64,000 nucleotides of DNA, taken from contig NZ_CP091788.1 in NCBI RefSeq assembly GCF_022024055.1, positions 2,046,001 through 2,110,000 on the forward strand. The letters run 5' to 3'. The position numbers and the translations under genes are program-made. The notes beneath the pieces are model-generated. The model ran no database searches. It saw nothing but the letters and a program-made list of their open reading frames with translations, and was not told where the DNA came from. This document shows, in pieces, positions 52,793 through 61,330 of the stretch. How positions within the stretch are numbered: the stretch's first letter is position 1; every line of letters begins with the position of its first letter. Source of the stretch: Prevotella sp. E2-28. Its GTDB lineage: Bacteria > Bacteroidota > Bacteroidia > Bacteroidales > Bacteroidaceae.

Positions 52793-54407
52793 AGACCACA
52801 GCGCCACGAGCAGGCAGAGAAACAGGAACCTGCTGATCGCGCATCAGGACAAGTGAGGCATTCTGACCTGAGAGCAAGTCCGTAGCCTTATAAGCCTTTT
52901 CCTGAATCTCCAGATAATTGAAGGCGTGATCAGGAATCGTGAGATTCATCGTGAGGGGAACGTCATCGAAATTAGCCACCACAAGAAGCATCTCCTTACC
53001 CGCCTTGCGAATGAAAGCATACTGACGGAAGTACTGCTTATTGGCATACATCACATCAAACATCTGCCCCTCAACAACGGCCTTCTCAGTCTGGGCTATA
53101 TGGAGCACCTTATGATATATGAGGGTGAGGTCGGTGAAATGTGATGAGAGCGACCAGTAGTCGAAGATGGTGGTACGTCCGTCTCGCCCGCTGAAACCTT
53201 CCTCGTCCATACCACGCTCGCCCCATTCCTGTCCGAAGTAGAGCATGAAGGGGTTCTTCTGCATCAGGGCATTCACCACCAAAGCAGGAACGGCTTTTTC
53301 ACCTGAGCCTGCAAAGAAATCACTGGCAATACGCTGCTCATCGTGATTCTCAAGGAAATAAAGCATGTGATCGCGAATATCATCAGTCTGCTGCCAAGCC
53401 CAAGTGACGGCATCGGTATTACGACGATGGCAAATCACATCACGCATCGCATCATACATGCCCACCTTATCATAAAGGTAGTCGAAACCAGAGGCGATAT
53501 AATGGCGATACTCGTTGGGATTATAAACCTCGCCTATGAAGCGGATATCAGGATACTGCTCGCACACACGAGCCGTAGCCCAAGCCCAGAAAGCAGCAGG
53601 TACCATCTCAGCCATATCGCAACGGAAAGCGTCAACGCCCTTGCCTGCCCAGAAGAGTAGAATGTCGAGCATCTTCTGCCAAGTATTGGGGATAGGGTCG
53701 AAATGACCCACACCACCAGCATAGTAATCTACGCCGTAGTTGAGCTTCACGGTCTCATACCAGTCGTTACGGCCTGGCGCATTATGGAAACAGTCATTAC
53801 CAGTAGCCTTGGCAGGCATCTCCGTATAAGGCTCCTTCTCGCCATGATAGAGGTCGAAATAGGGACTAAAAGGCTGACCAGGACAGTAATAGAAATTATT
53901 ATGCTGAGGGTCAAAGCCGATGGTGGGATTATCATCCTCGCCAAGATCACGCACACCAGCAGGTTTGCAGATGCTCTTATACTGACGAGCCACATGATTA
54001 GGCACAAAGTCGATAATCATTTTCAGGCCAGCACGATGGGTACGACTGACCAGCTTTTCAAATTCCTCCATTCGTTTGCTGACATTGACAGCCAAGTCGG
54101 GGTCAACATCGTAATAGTCGGTGATAGCGTAAGGCGAACCTGCCCTACCCTTCACCACAGCAGGATGCTGGCGAGGGATGCCATACTGCGAGTAGTCGGT
54201 CATCGTGGCGTGACGAATCACACCCGTGTACCATACATGCGAGACGCCCATCTCGCGAATCTGCTTGAGGACAGAGGGTGTGAAATCGTTGAACTTTCCG
54301 CAACCGTTTTCCTCGATGGTACCAAAAGGTTTTCGCGCCTGACAGCCGTTGCCGTACAGACGCGAAAAGATTTGGTAGATAATAATTTTAGTCGATGCCA
54401 TGAGCAT
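52782..54407 (-). CDS. GH13 alpha-amylase-family enzyme
   Basis: 541 residues with no signal peptide, so probably cytoplasmic. The GH13 regions are all present: DFVPNH (region I), GVDAFRCDMAE (II, nucleophile Asp), FIGEVYN (III, acid/base Glu) and FLENHDEQR (IV). A C-terminal beta domain ends PARGAVVFKL. The first 20 bases overlap the end of fabD, with ATG codons at 54407 and 54401. The substrate is probably glycogen- or maltodextrin-like. Confidence 0.88.
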   Translation of the reverse strand: MLMASTKIIIYQIFSRLYGNGCQARKPFGTIEENGCGKFNDFTPSVLKQIREMGVSHVWYTGVIRHATMTDYSQYGIPRQHPAVVKGRAGSPYAITDYYDVDPDLAVNVSKRMEEFEKLVSRTHRAGLKMIIDFVPNHVARQYKSICKPAGVRDLGEDDNPTIGFDPQHNNFYYCPGQPFSPYFDLYHGEKEPYTEMPAKATGNDCFHNAPGRNDWYETVKLNYGVDYYAGGVGHFDPIPNTWQKMLDILLFWAGKGVDAFRCDMAEMVPAAFWAWATARVCEQYPDIRFIGEVYNPNEYRHYIASGFDYLYDKVGMYDAMRDVICHRRNTDAVTWAWQQTDDIRDHMLYFLENHDEQRIASDFFAGSGEKAVPALVVNALMQKNPFMLYFGQEWGERGMDEEGFSGRDGRTTIFDYWSLSSHFTDLTLIYHKVLHIAQTEKAVVEGQMFDVMYANKQYFRQYAFIRKAGKEMLLVVANFDDVPLTMNLTIPDHAFNYLEIQEKAYKATDLLSGQNASLVLMRDQQVPVSLPARGAVVFKL

Positions 54408-55275
54408 TTACATCCTTATTAATCTTAGCAATCATGCCCTGCAGAGCCTTACCAGGACCACACTCTGTGAAGTCGTCGGCACCGTCGGCAATCATATTCT
54501 GAACACACTGTGTCCAGCGTACAGAAGAGGTGAGCTGAGCAATGAGGTTCTTCTTAATCTCAGCAGGCTCAGTGTGGGGCTTACCGTCTACGTTCTGATA
54601 AACGGGGCACTTAGGAGTCTGGAACTCGGTCTTCTCGATAGCAGCCTGGAGCTCATCCTTTGCGGGCTGCATCAGGGGGCTGTGGAAAGCACCACCTACC
54701 TTCAGGGGCAGAGCGCGCTTAGCACCTGCGGCCTTCAACTGCTCGCAAGCCTCGTTGATAGCATCTACGTTACCAGAGATAACCAGCTGACCAGGGTTGT
54801 TGTAGTTAGCACAAACCACGATGTTACCCTCGCGATTGATGCCAGCGCAAACCTCCTCAACCTTCTCATCGGGCAGGCCAATGATAGCAGCCATTGTAGA
54901 AGGAGCAGCCTCGCAAGCCTTCTGCATAGCCATAGCACGAGCGTAAACCAAACGCAGACCGTCCTCGAAGCTCAGGGCACCAGCAGCAACGAGTGCTGAG
55001 AACTCACCCAGAGAGTGACCAGCTGTCATAGCGGGCTGGAAAGCGTCGCCCATGCAGATAGCAGAGATAACAGAGTGAAGGAATACGGCAGGCTGAGTGA
55101 CCTTGGTCTGCTTCAGGTCGTCGTCCGTACCCTCGAACATAATATCTGTGATTCTGTAACCCAGAATCTCGTTAGCCTTCTCAAAAAGTTCCTTTGCTGT
55201 TGCGTTGTTGTCGTAGAGGTCCTTACCCATTCCTACGAACTGTGCTCCCTGTCCAGGGAAAACAAATGCTTTCAT
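54388..55275 (-). CDS. fabD: Malonyl-CoA:ACP transacylase
   Basis: 295 residues. FPGQGAQFVGMG starts the protein, and the active serine lies in AGHSLGEFSALVAAG; the later GAFHSPLMQPA carries the catalytic His. It loads malonyl groups on ACP for fatty-acid synthesis. The promoter box TAATTTTG is at 55318-55325. No other fab gene adjoins; the next gene downstream is the overlapping GH13. Confidence 0.96.
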   Translation of the reverse strand: MKAFVFPGQGAQFVGMGKDLYDNNATAKELFEKANEILGYRITDIMFEGTDDDLKQTKVTQPAVFLHSVISAICMGDAFQPAMTAGHSLGEFSALVAAGALSFEDGLRLVYARAMAMQKACEAAPSTMAAIIGLPDEKVEEVCAGINREGNIVVCANYNNPGQLVISGNVDAINEACEQLKAAGAKRALPLKVGGAFHSPLMQPAKDELQAAIEKTEFQTPKCPVYQNVDGKPHTEPAEIKKNLIAQLTSSVRWTQCVQNMIADGADDFTECGPGKALQGMIAKINKDVNAHGID

Positions 55276-55317
55276 TTCTTTCTACTTAATTTATTGATGA
55301 ATAAATGTTTGCGGCTG

Positions 55318-55325
55318 CAAAATTA
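55318..55325 (-). promoter_or_regulatory. Promoter -7 box of fabD
   Basis: TAATTTTG on the minus strand, back to back with the pyrB repeat promoter. Confidence 0.55.
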
Positions 55326-55362
55326 CTAATAAAATATTGAAAAACACTAAAGCGGCAGCAAA

Positions 55363-55410
55363 TTTTTCACTCTTCACTCTTCACTCTTCACTTTTTTTTG
55401 TACCTTTGCA
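55363..55410 (+). repeat. Heptamer-repeat promoter of pyrB
   Basis: Tandem CACTCTT units, eight T and GTACCTTTGCA; -7 box at 55401-55408. Identical over 48 bases to 8351-8398 on the opposite strand. Confidence 0.75.
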
Positions 55411-55436
55411 ACCTGAATAAAACAATTCAGCCATCT

Positions 55437-56384
55437 ATGGACAAACATAATTTCGTCACCATTGCCAATCTCACTCGTGAGAAAATTCTCTACATGATTG
55501 AGATGGCACAGGAGTTTGAAAAATATCCCAACCGAGAATTGCTCAAAGGCAAAGTGGTTGCAACCCTGTTCTTTGAGCCCAGTACCAGAACCCGCCTTTC
55601 TTTCGAGACCGCAGCCAACAGACTTGGCGCACGCGTCATAGGCTTTGCCGACCCCAAGGTAACCAGTGGCACCAAGGGCGAGACGCTGAAAGACACCATC
55701 CTGATGGTCTCAAACTATGCCGACGTCATCGTGATGCGTCATCATATTGAGGGTGCTGCGCAGTATGCATCAGAGGTGGCTCCCGTACCCATCGTGAATG
55801 CTGGCGACGGTGCCCATCAGCATCCCTCACAGTGTATGCTCGACCTCTACTCTATCTACAAGACGCAGGGCACGCTGGAGAACCTGAATATCTACTTGGT
55901 GGGCGATTTAAAATACGGACGCACCGTGCATTCACTCATCATGGCCATGCGCCACTTTAACCCCACGTTCCATTTCGTGGCACCTAAGGAGCTGGCAATG
56001 CCCAAGGAGTACAAACTCTACTGCGAGGAGCACGGCATCAAGTATCAGGAGCACACGGCATTTAACGATAAGGTGATAGCCGATGCCGACATTCTTTATA
56101 TGACGCGCGTGCAAAAGGAGCGCTTCAGCGACCTCATGGAATATGAGCGCGTGAAGAACGTGTATGTGCTGAACAACGACCTGCTGAAAAACGCTAAGCC
56201 CAACATGAAGATTCTGCACCCGCTGCCACGCGTGAACGAGATTGCCTATGAAGTGGACGACAACCCACACGCCTACTATATTCAGCAGGCTGGCAACGGA
56301 CTCTTTGCTCGCGAGGCCATCTTCTGCGATGTGCTGGGTATCACCCTTGACGAAGTTAAAAACGATAAAACAATCATACGATGA
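55437..56384 (+). CDS. pyrB: Aspartate carbamoyltransferase, catalytic chain
   Basis: 315 residues from [13 protein letters not shown]; the earlier ATG lies before the promoter. The carbamoyl-phosphate motif [15 protein letters not shown] and [23 protein letters not shown] and HPLPRVNEI are all typical. ATGA overlap with pyrI. Confidence 0.97.
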   Translation: MDKHNFVTIANLTREKILYMIEMAQEFEKYPNRELLKGKVVATLFFEPSTRTRLSFETAANRLGARVIGFADPKVTSGTKGETLKDTILMVSNYADVIVMRHHIEGAAQYASEVAPVPIVNAGDGAHQHPSQCMLDLYSIYKTQGTLENLNIYLVGDLKYGRTVHSLIMAMRHFNPTFHFVAPKELAMPKEYKLYCEEHGIKYQEHTAFNDKVIADADILYMTRVQKERFSDLMEYERVKNVYVLNNDLLKNAKPNMKILHPLPRVNEIAYEVDDNPHAYYIQQAGNGLFAREAIFCDVLGITLDEVKNDKTIIR

Positions 56385-56827
56385 ATAAGAAGGAACGCTT
56401 GGTTGCCGCCATCGAAAACGGCACTGTGATTGACCATATCCCAACCGACAAGACTTACCAGGTGGCCAGCTTGCTGGGACTGTTTACACTAAAGACACCT
56501 GTTACCATCGGCTTTAACTATCCCTCGAAGAAGGTTGGCTCGAAAGGTATCATCAAGGTAAGCGATAAGTTTTTTACTGACGACGAGGTATCACGTCTTT
56601 CAGTTGTTGCACCTAACGTGATACTGAGCATCATCCGCGACTACGAGGTGGTTGAGAAGAAACCCGTAGTGACGCCTTCTGAGATAAAGGGTATCGTGAA
56701 ATGCAACAACCCCAAGTGCATTACCAACAACGAACCCATGCAAACGTATTTCCACGTGCAGGATGGCATACTGACGTGCCACTACTGCGAAAAGGAACAG
56801 GACATCAACAAAGTGGAGTTGGTATAA
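56381..56827 (+). CDS. pyrI: Aspartate carbamoyltransferase, regulatory chain
   Basis: 148 residues. An N-terminal allosteric domain ([20 protein letters not shown]) is followed by a zinc domain with CNNPKCITN and CHYCEKE, the four ligand cysteines. A terminator follows. Confidence 0.96.
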   Translation: MNKKERLVAAIENGTVIDHIPTDKTYQVASLLGLFTLKTPVTIGFNYPSKKVGSKGIIKVSDKFFTDDEVSRLSVVAPNVILSIIRDYEVVEKKPVVTPSEIKGIVKCNNPKCITNNEPMQTYFHVQDGILTCHYCEKEQDINKVELV

Positions 56828-56843
56828 TAGAAAAGGACAAAAA

Positions 56844-56883
56844 AAAGAAGTGGAGCTGGTGTAAAAGCCAGCCCCACTTCTTT
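56844..56883. terminator. Shared terminator of pyrBI and the M48 gene
   Basis: AAAGAAGTGG pairs with CCACTTCTTT, with GCTGG/CCAGC inside. A/T runs on both sides make it usable in both directions. Confidence 0.85.
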
Positions 56884-57775
56884 ATTTCTTCGTTGAAGAA
56901 GTTTTCTTAGTATTAGAAGTCTTCTTCGTTGTCTTTGTAGTCTTCGTGGTTGTCTTCGTTGTAGTTGTCTTTGGCGTGTAATACTTCAAAGCCTCGGGCA
57001 TCCACTTCTGAATATCGCTGATACGTGTCTCGTCAGAGGGGTGATCGCTAAAAAGACCGCCGCTGCCACTACTCTGGGCTGCCATACGCTGCCAGAAAGA
57101 GATAGCCACCTGAGGATCATAGCCTGCCATTGCTGCAAAGACCAGTCCCATGTGGTCGGCCTCGCTCTCCTGCTTGCGAGAGAAACCTGAGGTCCACAAA
57201 GCGCCACCCAACTGCTGACCTAACGAGAGGAGAGCCTGCGTCTTCTCGCTGACGCCAGCGCCCTGAACCACAGCGCCAAGGATAGCTGTGCCATACTGGT
57301 TCTTATACTCATTGCTGAGACGCTCGGCAGAGTGCTTAGCAACGGCATGGGCAATCTCATGACCCAAGACAATAGCCAGCGAAGCCTCGTCCTGAGTAAC
57401 AGGCAGCAAGCCTTCATAGACCACAATCTTACCTCCAGGCATACACCAGGCATTTACCTGTTTGTCTTGCACGAGGTTAAACTCCCAGGCATAGTTTTGC
57501 GTCTCGGCACTCAGTCCGTTGCTGTTCAGATAAGAGGTCACAGCATTAGCCAGGTTCTGGCCTACGCGTTTCACCATTGCCGTGTTCGTAGCATTCGTAG
57601 AGGCCTTAGCACTCTGCATATACTGCGAATACTGCTGACTAGAGAGGCTCAACACCTCGCCATCGCTAACCAATAAAGTCTGCTTACGACCCGTAATGGG
57701 CACTGTAGAAGTGGTGCCGCAACTTACAAGAATAGTTGCCACCAGCGACATTAATACAATTCTAATTGCTTTCAT
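56882..57775 (-). CDS. M48-family lipoprotein metalloprotease
   Basis: The start is set at MKAIRIVLMS (297 residues) because the promoter box TACCTTTG is at 57803-57810. The signal ends in lipobox ILVSCG. The zinc site is LGHEIAHAVAKH with the third ligand in ESEADHMG. The tail (about 265-297) is a Thr/Lys repeat (TTKTTTKTTKTTKK). Loip/BepA-like quality-control protease at the envelope. Confidence 0.92.
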   Translation of the reverse strand: MKAIRIVLMSLVATILVSCGTTSTVPITGRKQTLLVSDGEVLSLSSQQYSQYMQSAKASTNATNTAMVKRVGQNLANAVTSYLNSNGLSAETQNYAWEFNLVQDKQVNAWCMPGGKIVVYEGLLPVTQDEASLAIVLGHEIAHAVAKHSAERLSNEYKNQYGTAILGAVVQGAGVSEKTQALLSLGQQLGGALWTSGFSRKQESEADHMGLVFAAMAGYDPQVAISFWQRMAAQSSGSGGLFSDHPSDETRISDIQKWMPEALKYYTPKTTTTKTTTKTTKTTKKTSNTKKTSSTKK

Positions 57776-57861
57776 ATTATTTAGGTTATTAACTTCAGGC
57801 GGCAAAGGTACGAAAAATAATTGAAAGAGGAAATTTGTTGCTATATTTTTTCCCCTTTTAT

Positions 57862-57892
57862 TTGCAAGTATCACTCATTTTATGTAATTTTG
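57862..57892 (+). promoter_or_regulatory. Promoter of the manC-gmd-fcl operon
   Basis: TTG 57862-57864, 20 bases, TAATTTTG 57885-57892. Confidence 0.7.
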
Positions 57893-57920
57893 CAAATTCA
57901 TAGAAAAGATAGTAGTTGTT

Positions 57921-58988
57921 ATGGCACAGAAGAACAATCACCTTGTAATCATGGCTGGTGGCGTAGGAAGCCGTTTTTGGCCGATGAGCACCGCAGAAAA
58001 ACCCAAGCAGTTTATCGATGTGCTGGGAGTTGGAAAAACATTGTTACAACTCACAGTGGAGCGTTTTGGGAAACTGGTTAAGCCGGAGAACATCTGGGTA
58101 GTTACTAATCAGAAATATGTAGATATCGTACGCGAGCAATTGCCTGACATTCCTTCAGAAAACATTTTGTGTGAGCCCTGTCGCAGAAACACGGCACCAT
58201 GCATAGCCTATGTATCATGGCGCATCAAGTCGAAAGACCCCAAAGCCAACATCGTTGTAACGCCAAGTGACCATATCGTGGTGAACGTGCAAGAGTTTCA
58301 GCGCGTTATCAAGGACTGCATGAACTTTACTGCCGAGAGCGATGCCATCGTGACACTAGGTATGAAGCCCACACGACCAGAGACGGGCTATGGCTACATA
58401 CAGGCAGACCTGTCGGCCTCATCACTCAGAAACAAGGAGATTTTCCGCGTGGACTCTTTCCGCGAGAAGCCCGATTTGAAAACTGCTGAGCAGTATATCA
58501 AAAAGAACTACTACTTCTGGAATGCAGGTATCTTCATGTGGAACGTATCTACCATCGTGAATGCCTTCCGCATCTACCAGCCCAAGATGAACAAGATATT
58601 CGAGCAGATGCTGCCCATCTATGGCACACCACAGGAGCAGGAGATGATTAACGAGAAGTTCCCCCAGTGCGAGAATATCAGCGTAGACTATGCCATCATG
58701 GAGAAGGCAGAGGAAATCTTTGTATGTCCTGCAGACTTCGGATGGAGCGATCTGGGCACATGGGGCTCACTGCAAACACAGTCGAAGCGCGATATCTACG
58801 GAAATGCCTGCATCGGCGAGAATATCAACGTCTTTGACACTCACAACTGCATGATTCACACCACTCAGGAGAAGAAGGTTGTGGTACAGGGACTGGACGG
58901 CTATATTGTAGCAGAGAACGACGATACGCTGCTGATTTGCAAACTCTCAGAGGAACAGCGCATCAAACAATTTAACGGAGAGAACTAA
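57921..58988 (+). CDS. manC: Mannose-1-phosphate guanylyltransferase
   Basis: 355 residues. The nucleotidyltransferase signature MAGGVGSRFWPMSTAEKPKQ and VTPSDHIV and FREKPD are present. It lacks the C-terminal isomerase half of bifunctional enzymes. It makes GDP-mannose for the next two genes; gmd begins six bases after its stop. Confidence 0.94.
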   Translation: MAQKNNHLVIMAGGVGSRFWPMSTAEKPKQFIDVLGVGKTLLQLTVERFGKLVKPENIWVVTNQKYVDIVREQLPDIPSENILCEPCRRNTAPCIAYVSWRIKSKDPKANIVVTPSDHIVVNVQEFQRVIKDCMNFTAESDAIVTLGMKPTRPETGYGYIQADLSASSLRNKEIFRVDSFREKPDLKTAEQYIKKNYYFWNAGIFMWNVSTIVNAFRIYQPKMNKIFEQMLPIYGTPQEQEMINEKFPQCENISVDYAIMEKAEEIFVCPADFGWSDLGTWGSLQTQSKRDIYGNACIGENINVFDTHNCMIHTTQEKKVVVQGLDGYIVAENDDTLLICKLSEEQRIKQFNGEN

Positions 58989-58994
58989 TTAAGA

Positions 58995-60086
58995 ATGAAG
59001 AATATTGCTTTAATAACAGGTATCACAGGACAAGACGGTTCGTATCTGGCAGAATTCCTGCTGGAGAAAGGCTATGAAGTACACGGCACCATCCGCCGCA
59101 GTTCTGTTGACTACCGTGAACGTATAGCACATCTGGAGGGTAAGCCTAATTTTCATCTGCACTATGCCGACCTGGGCGACTCAATGAGTATTCTAGGCGT
59201 GATTGGAAAGGTGAAACCTACAGAGATTTATAATCTGGCAGCACAGAGCCACGTACAGGTGTCATTCGATTCACCTGAGTTCACTGCCGACGTGGATGCC
59301 GTTGGTGTGCTCCGTATTCTGGAAGCTGTACGCCAACTGGGACTGAAAGACCAGTGTCGCATCTATCAGGCCTCAACATCTGAGCTTTACGGCAAGGTAG
59401 AAGAGGTGCCCCAAAATGAGGATACGCCCTTCCACCCCTACTCGCCCTATGCCGTAGCCAAGCAATACGGTTTTTGGATTGTGAAGGAATACCGAGAGGC
59501 TTATGATATGTACTGCTGCTCAGGTATTCTCTTTAATCATGAGAGTGAGCGCAGAGGTGAGACCTTTGTTACACGTAAGATTACGCTGGCTGCTGCTCGT
59601 ATCAAGCAGGGCAAGCAGGATAAGCTCTATCTGGGTAACCTCGGCTCATTGCGTGACTGGGGCTATGCCAAGGATTACGTAGAGTGTATGTGGCTCATTC
59701 TGCAACAGGAAAAGCCAGAGGACTTCGTGATTGCCACTGGCGTGCAACACTCTGTGCGTGAGTTCTGCTATTATGCCTTCAAGCACGTTGGTATAGAACT
59801 GGAGTTCGTTGGCGAAGGTGCTGACGAGAAAGGTATCGACAAAGCCACTGGCAAGGTGCTCATCGAAGTTAGTCCAGACTTCTATCGTCCCACTGACGTT
59901 GTGAACTTGTGGGGTGACCCCTCTAAGGCGAAGGCAAAACTTGGATGGAATCCCAACAAGACTTCGTTTGAGGAACTGGTGAAGATTATGGTGGACAGCG
60001 ATATGGCTAAGGTTGCTGCCGACGGTGCTGCTGCTAAGGTACGCACCAACTTGGAAGAGTATCTTGAAAAAGGTATCGTGAAATAA
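58995..60086 (+). CDS. gmd: GDP-mannose 4,6-dehydratase
   Basis: 363 residues. Rossmann loop [20 protein letters not shown], the active-site region [20 protein letters not shown] and [10 protein letters not shown] (YxxxK). It converts GDP-mannose to the 4-keto-6-deoxy sugar used by Fcl. Confidence 0.96.
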   Translation: MKNIALITGITGQDGSYLAEFLLEKGYEVHGTIRRSSVDYRERIAHLEGKPNFHLHYADLGDSMSILGVIGKVKPTEIYNLAAQSHVQVSFDSPEFTADVDAVGVLRILEAVRQLGLKDQCRIYQASTSELYGKVEEVPQNEDTPFHPYSPYAVAKQYGFWIVKEYREAYDMYCCSGILFNHESERRGETFVTRKITLAAARIKQGKQDKLYLGNLGSLRDWGYAKDYVECMWLILQQEKPEDFVIATGVQHSVREFCYYAFKHVGIELEFVGEGADEKGIDKATGKVLIEVSPDFYRPTDVVNLWGDPSKAKAKLGWNPNKTSFEELVKIMVDSDMAKVAADGAAAKVRTNLEEYLEKGIVK

Positions 60087-60108
60087 GAGAACACGAACAT
60101 CATAAATC

Positions 60109-61281
60109 ATGTTAGATAAAAACGCTAAAATATATGTAGCGGGGCATCATGGACTTGTAGGTTCCGCTATTTGGAACAACCTCCTTTCTAGGGGTTATAA
60201 GAATCTAGTGGGTCGCAGTCATAAGGAACTGGACCTGACTGACCAACTAGCTGTACGGAAATTCTTTGATGAAGAAAAACCAGATGCAGTAGTGCTGGCC
60301 GCAGCTTTTGTGGGTGGCATCATGGCAAACAGCCTGTATCGTGCAGACTTCATCATGCAAAACATGATGATGCAGTGTAACGTCATTGGCGAAGCTTACC
60401 GTCACGGTGTTCAGCGCCTGCTGTTCCTGGGCTCTACCTGCATTTATCCAAAGAATGCCCCTCAGCCTATGACAGAGGACTGTCTGCTCACATCACCCCT
60501 GGAGTACACCAACGAGGAATATGCCATCGCAAAGATTGCCGGATTGAAGATGTGCGAATCATACAACCTGCAATACGGCACGAACTACATCGCCGTAATG
60601 CCTACAAACCTGTATGGTCCTAATGATAACTTCCATCTGGAGAACTCGCACGTCATGCCCGCTATGATGCGTAAGGTATATCTAGCCAAACTGATTCACG
60701 AGGGTGCTTGGGACAAGATTGCCATAGACCTGAATAAACGACCAGTAGAAGGTGTGGATGGGTCTGCTAGTCATAATGACATTATAACGGTATTACGTAA
60801 ATATGGAATCGAAGACAACAAGGTGACACTCTGGGGAACGGGAACACCGCTCCGCGAGTTCCTATGGAGTGAGGATATGGCTGATGCCTCAGTACATGTA
60901 TTGCTGAACGTCAACTTCAGTGATGTCATTGGCATAGAGAAATACTCCAGCGTACATTATGGGGCAAAAACCGACGGTGCCGTAGATCGTAATCACTCTG
61001 CTGGACGAGGTGGTGCTATACCTTCACTGGGCGAGATTCGCAATTGTCACATCAATGTAGGTACAGGTAAGGAACTGACGATTCGTGAACTATCAGAACT
61101 GGTAGCTAAGGCCGTTGGCTTTGAAGGAACTATTGAGTTTGACAGCACAAAACCTGATGGTACTATGCGCAAGCTGATTGATGTCTCAAAACTCCACAGA
61201 CTAGGTTGGACTCACAAAGTAGAGATTGACGAAGGTGTCCAGAAGCTCTACGAATGGTATAGACAATCACTGATGAACTAA
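60109..61281 (+). CDS. fcl: GDP-L-fucose synthase
   Basis: 390 residues, longer than the usual about 320. Rossmann loop VAGHHGLVGSAIWNNL, STCIYPKNAPQPMTE and the YAIAKIAG catalytic Tyr/Lys are present. Two insertions, near RPVEGVDGSASHND and around KYSSVHYGAKTDGAVDRNHS, account for most of the extra length. It completes GDP-fucose synthesis, probably for surface glycans or protein O-glycosylation. Confidence 0.94.
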   Translation: MLDKNAKIYVAGHHGLVGSAIWNNLLSRGYKNLVGRSHKELDLTDQLAVRKFFDEEKPDAVVLAAAFVGGIMANSLYRADFIMQNMMMQCNVIGEAYRHGVQRLLFLGSTCIYPKNAPQPMTEDCLLTSPLEYTNEEYAIAKIAGLKMCESYNLQYGTNYIAVMPTNLYGPNDNFHLENSHVMPAMMRKVYLAKLIHEGAWDKIAIDLNKRPVEGVDGSASHNDIITVLRKYGIEDNKVTLWGTGTPLREFLWSEDMADASVHVLLNVNFSDVIGIEKYSSVHYGAKTDGAVDRNHSAGRGGAIPSLGEIRNCHINVGTGKELTIRELSELVAKAVGFEGTIEFDSTKPDGTMRKLIDVSKLHRLGWTHKVEIDEGVQKLYEWYRQSLMN

Positions 61282-61292
61282 TAGACATGAAT

Positions 61293-61330
61293 AGAGGGTG
61301 CCCAACTGAGCACCCTCTATTATTTTATTT
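61293..61330. terminator. Shared terminator of fcl and the glycanase gene
   Basis: AGAGGGTGC pairs with GCACCCTCT around CCAACTGA, followed by ATTATTTTATTT. Confidence 0.88.
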
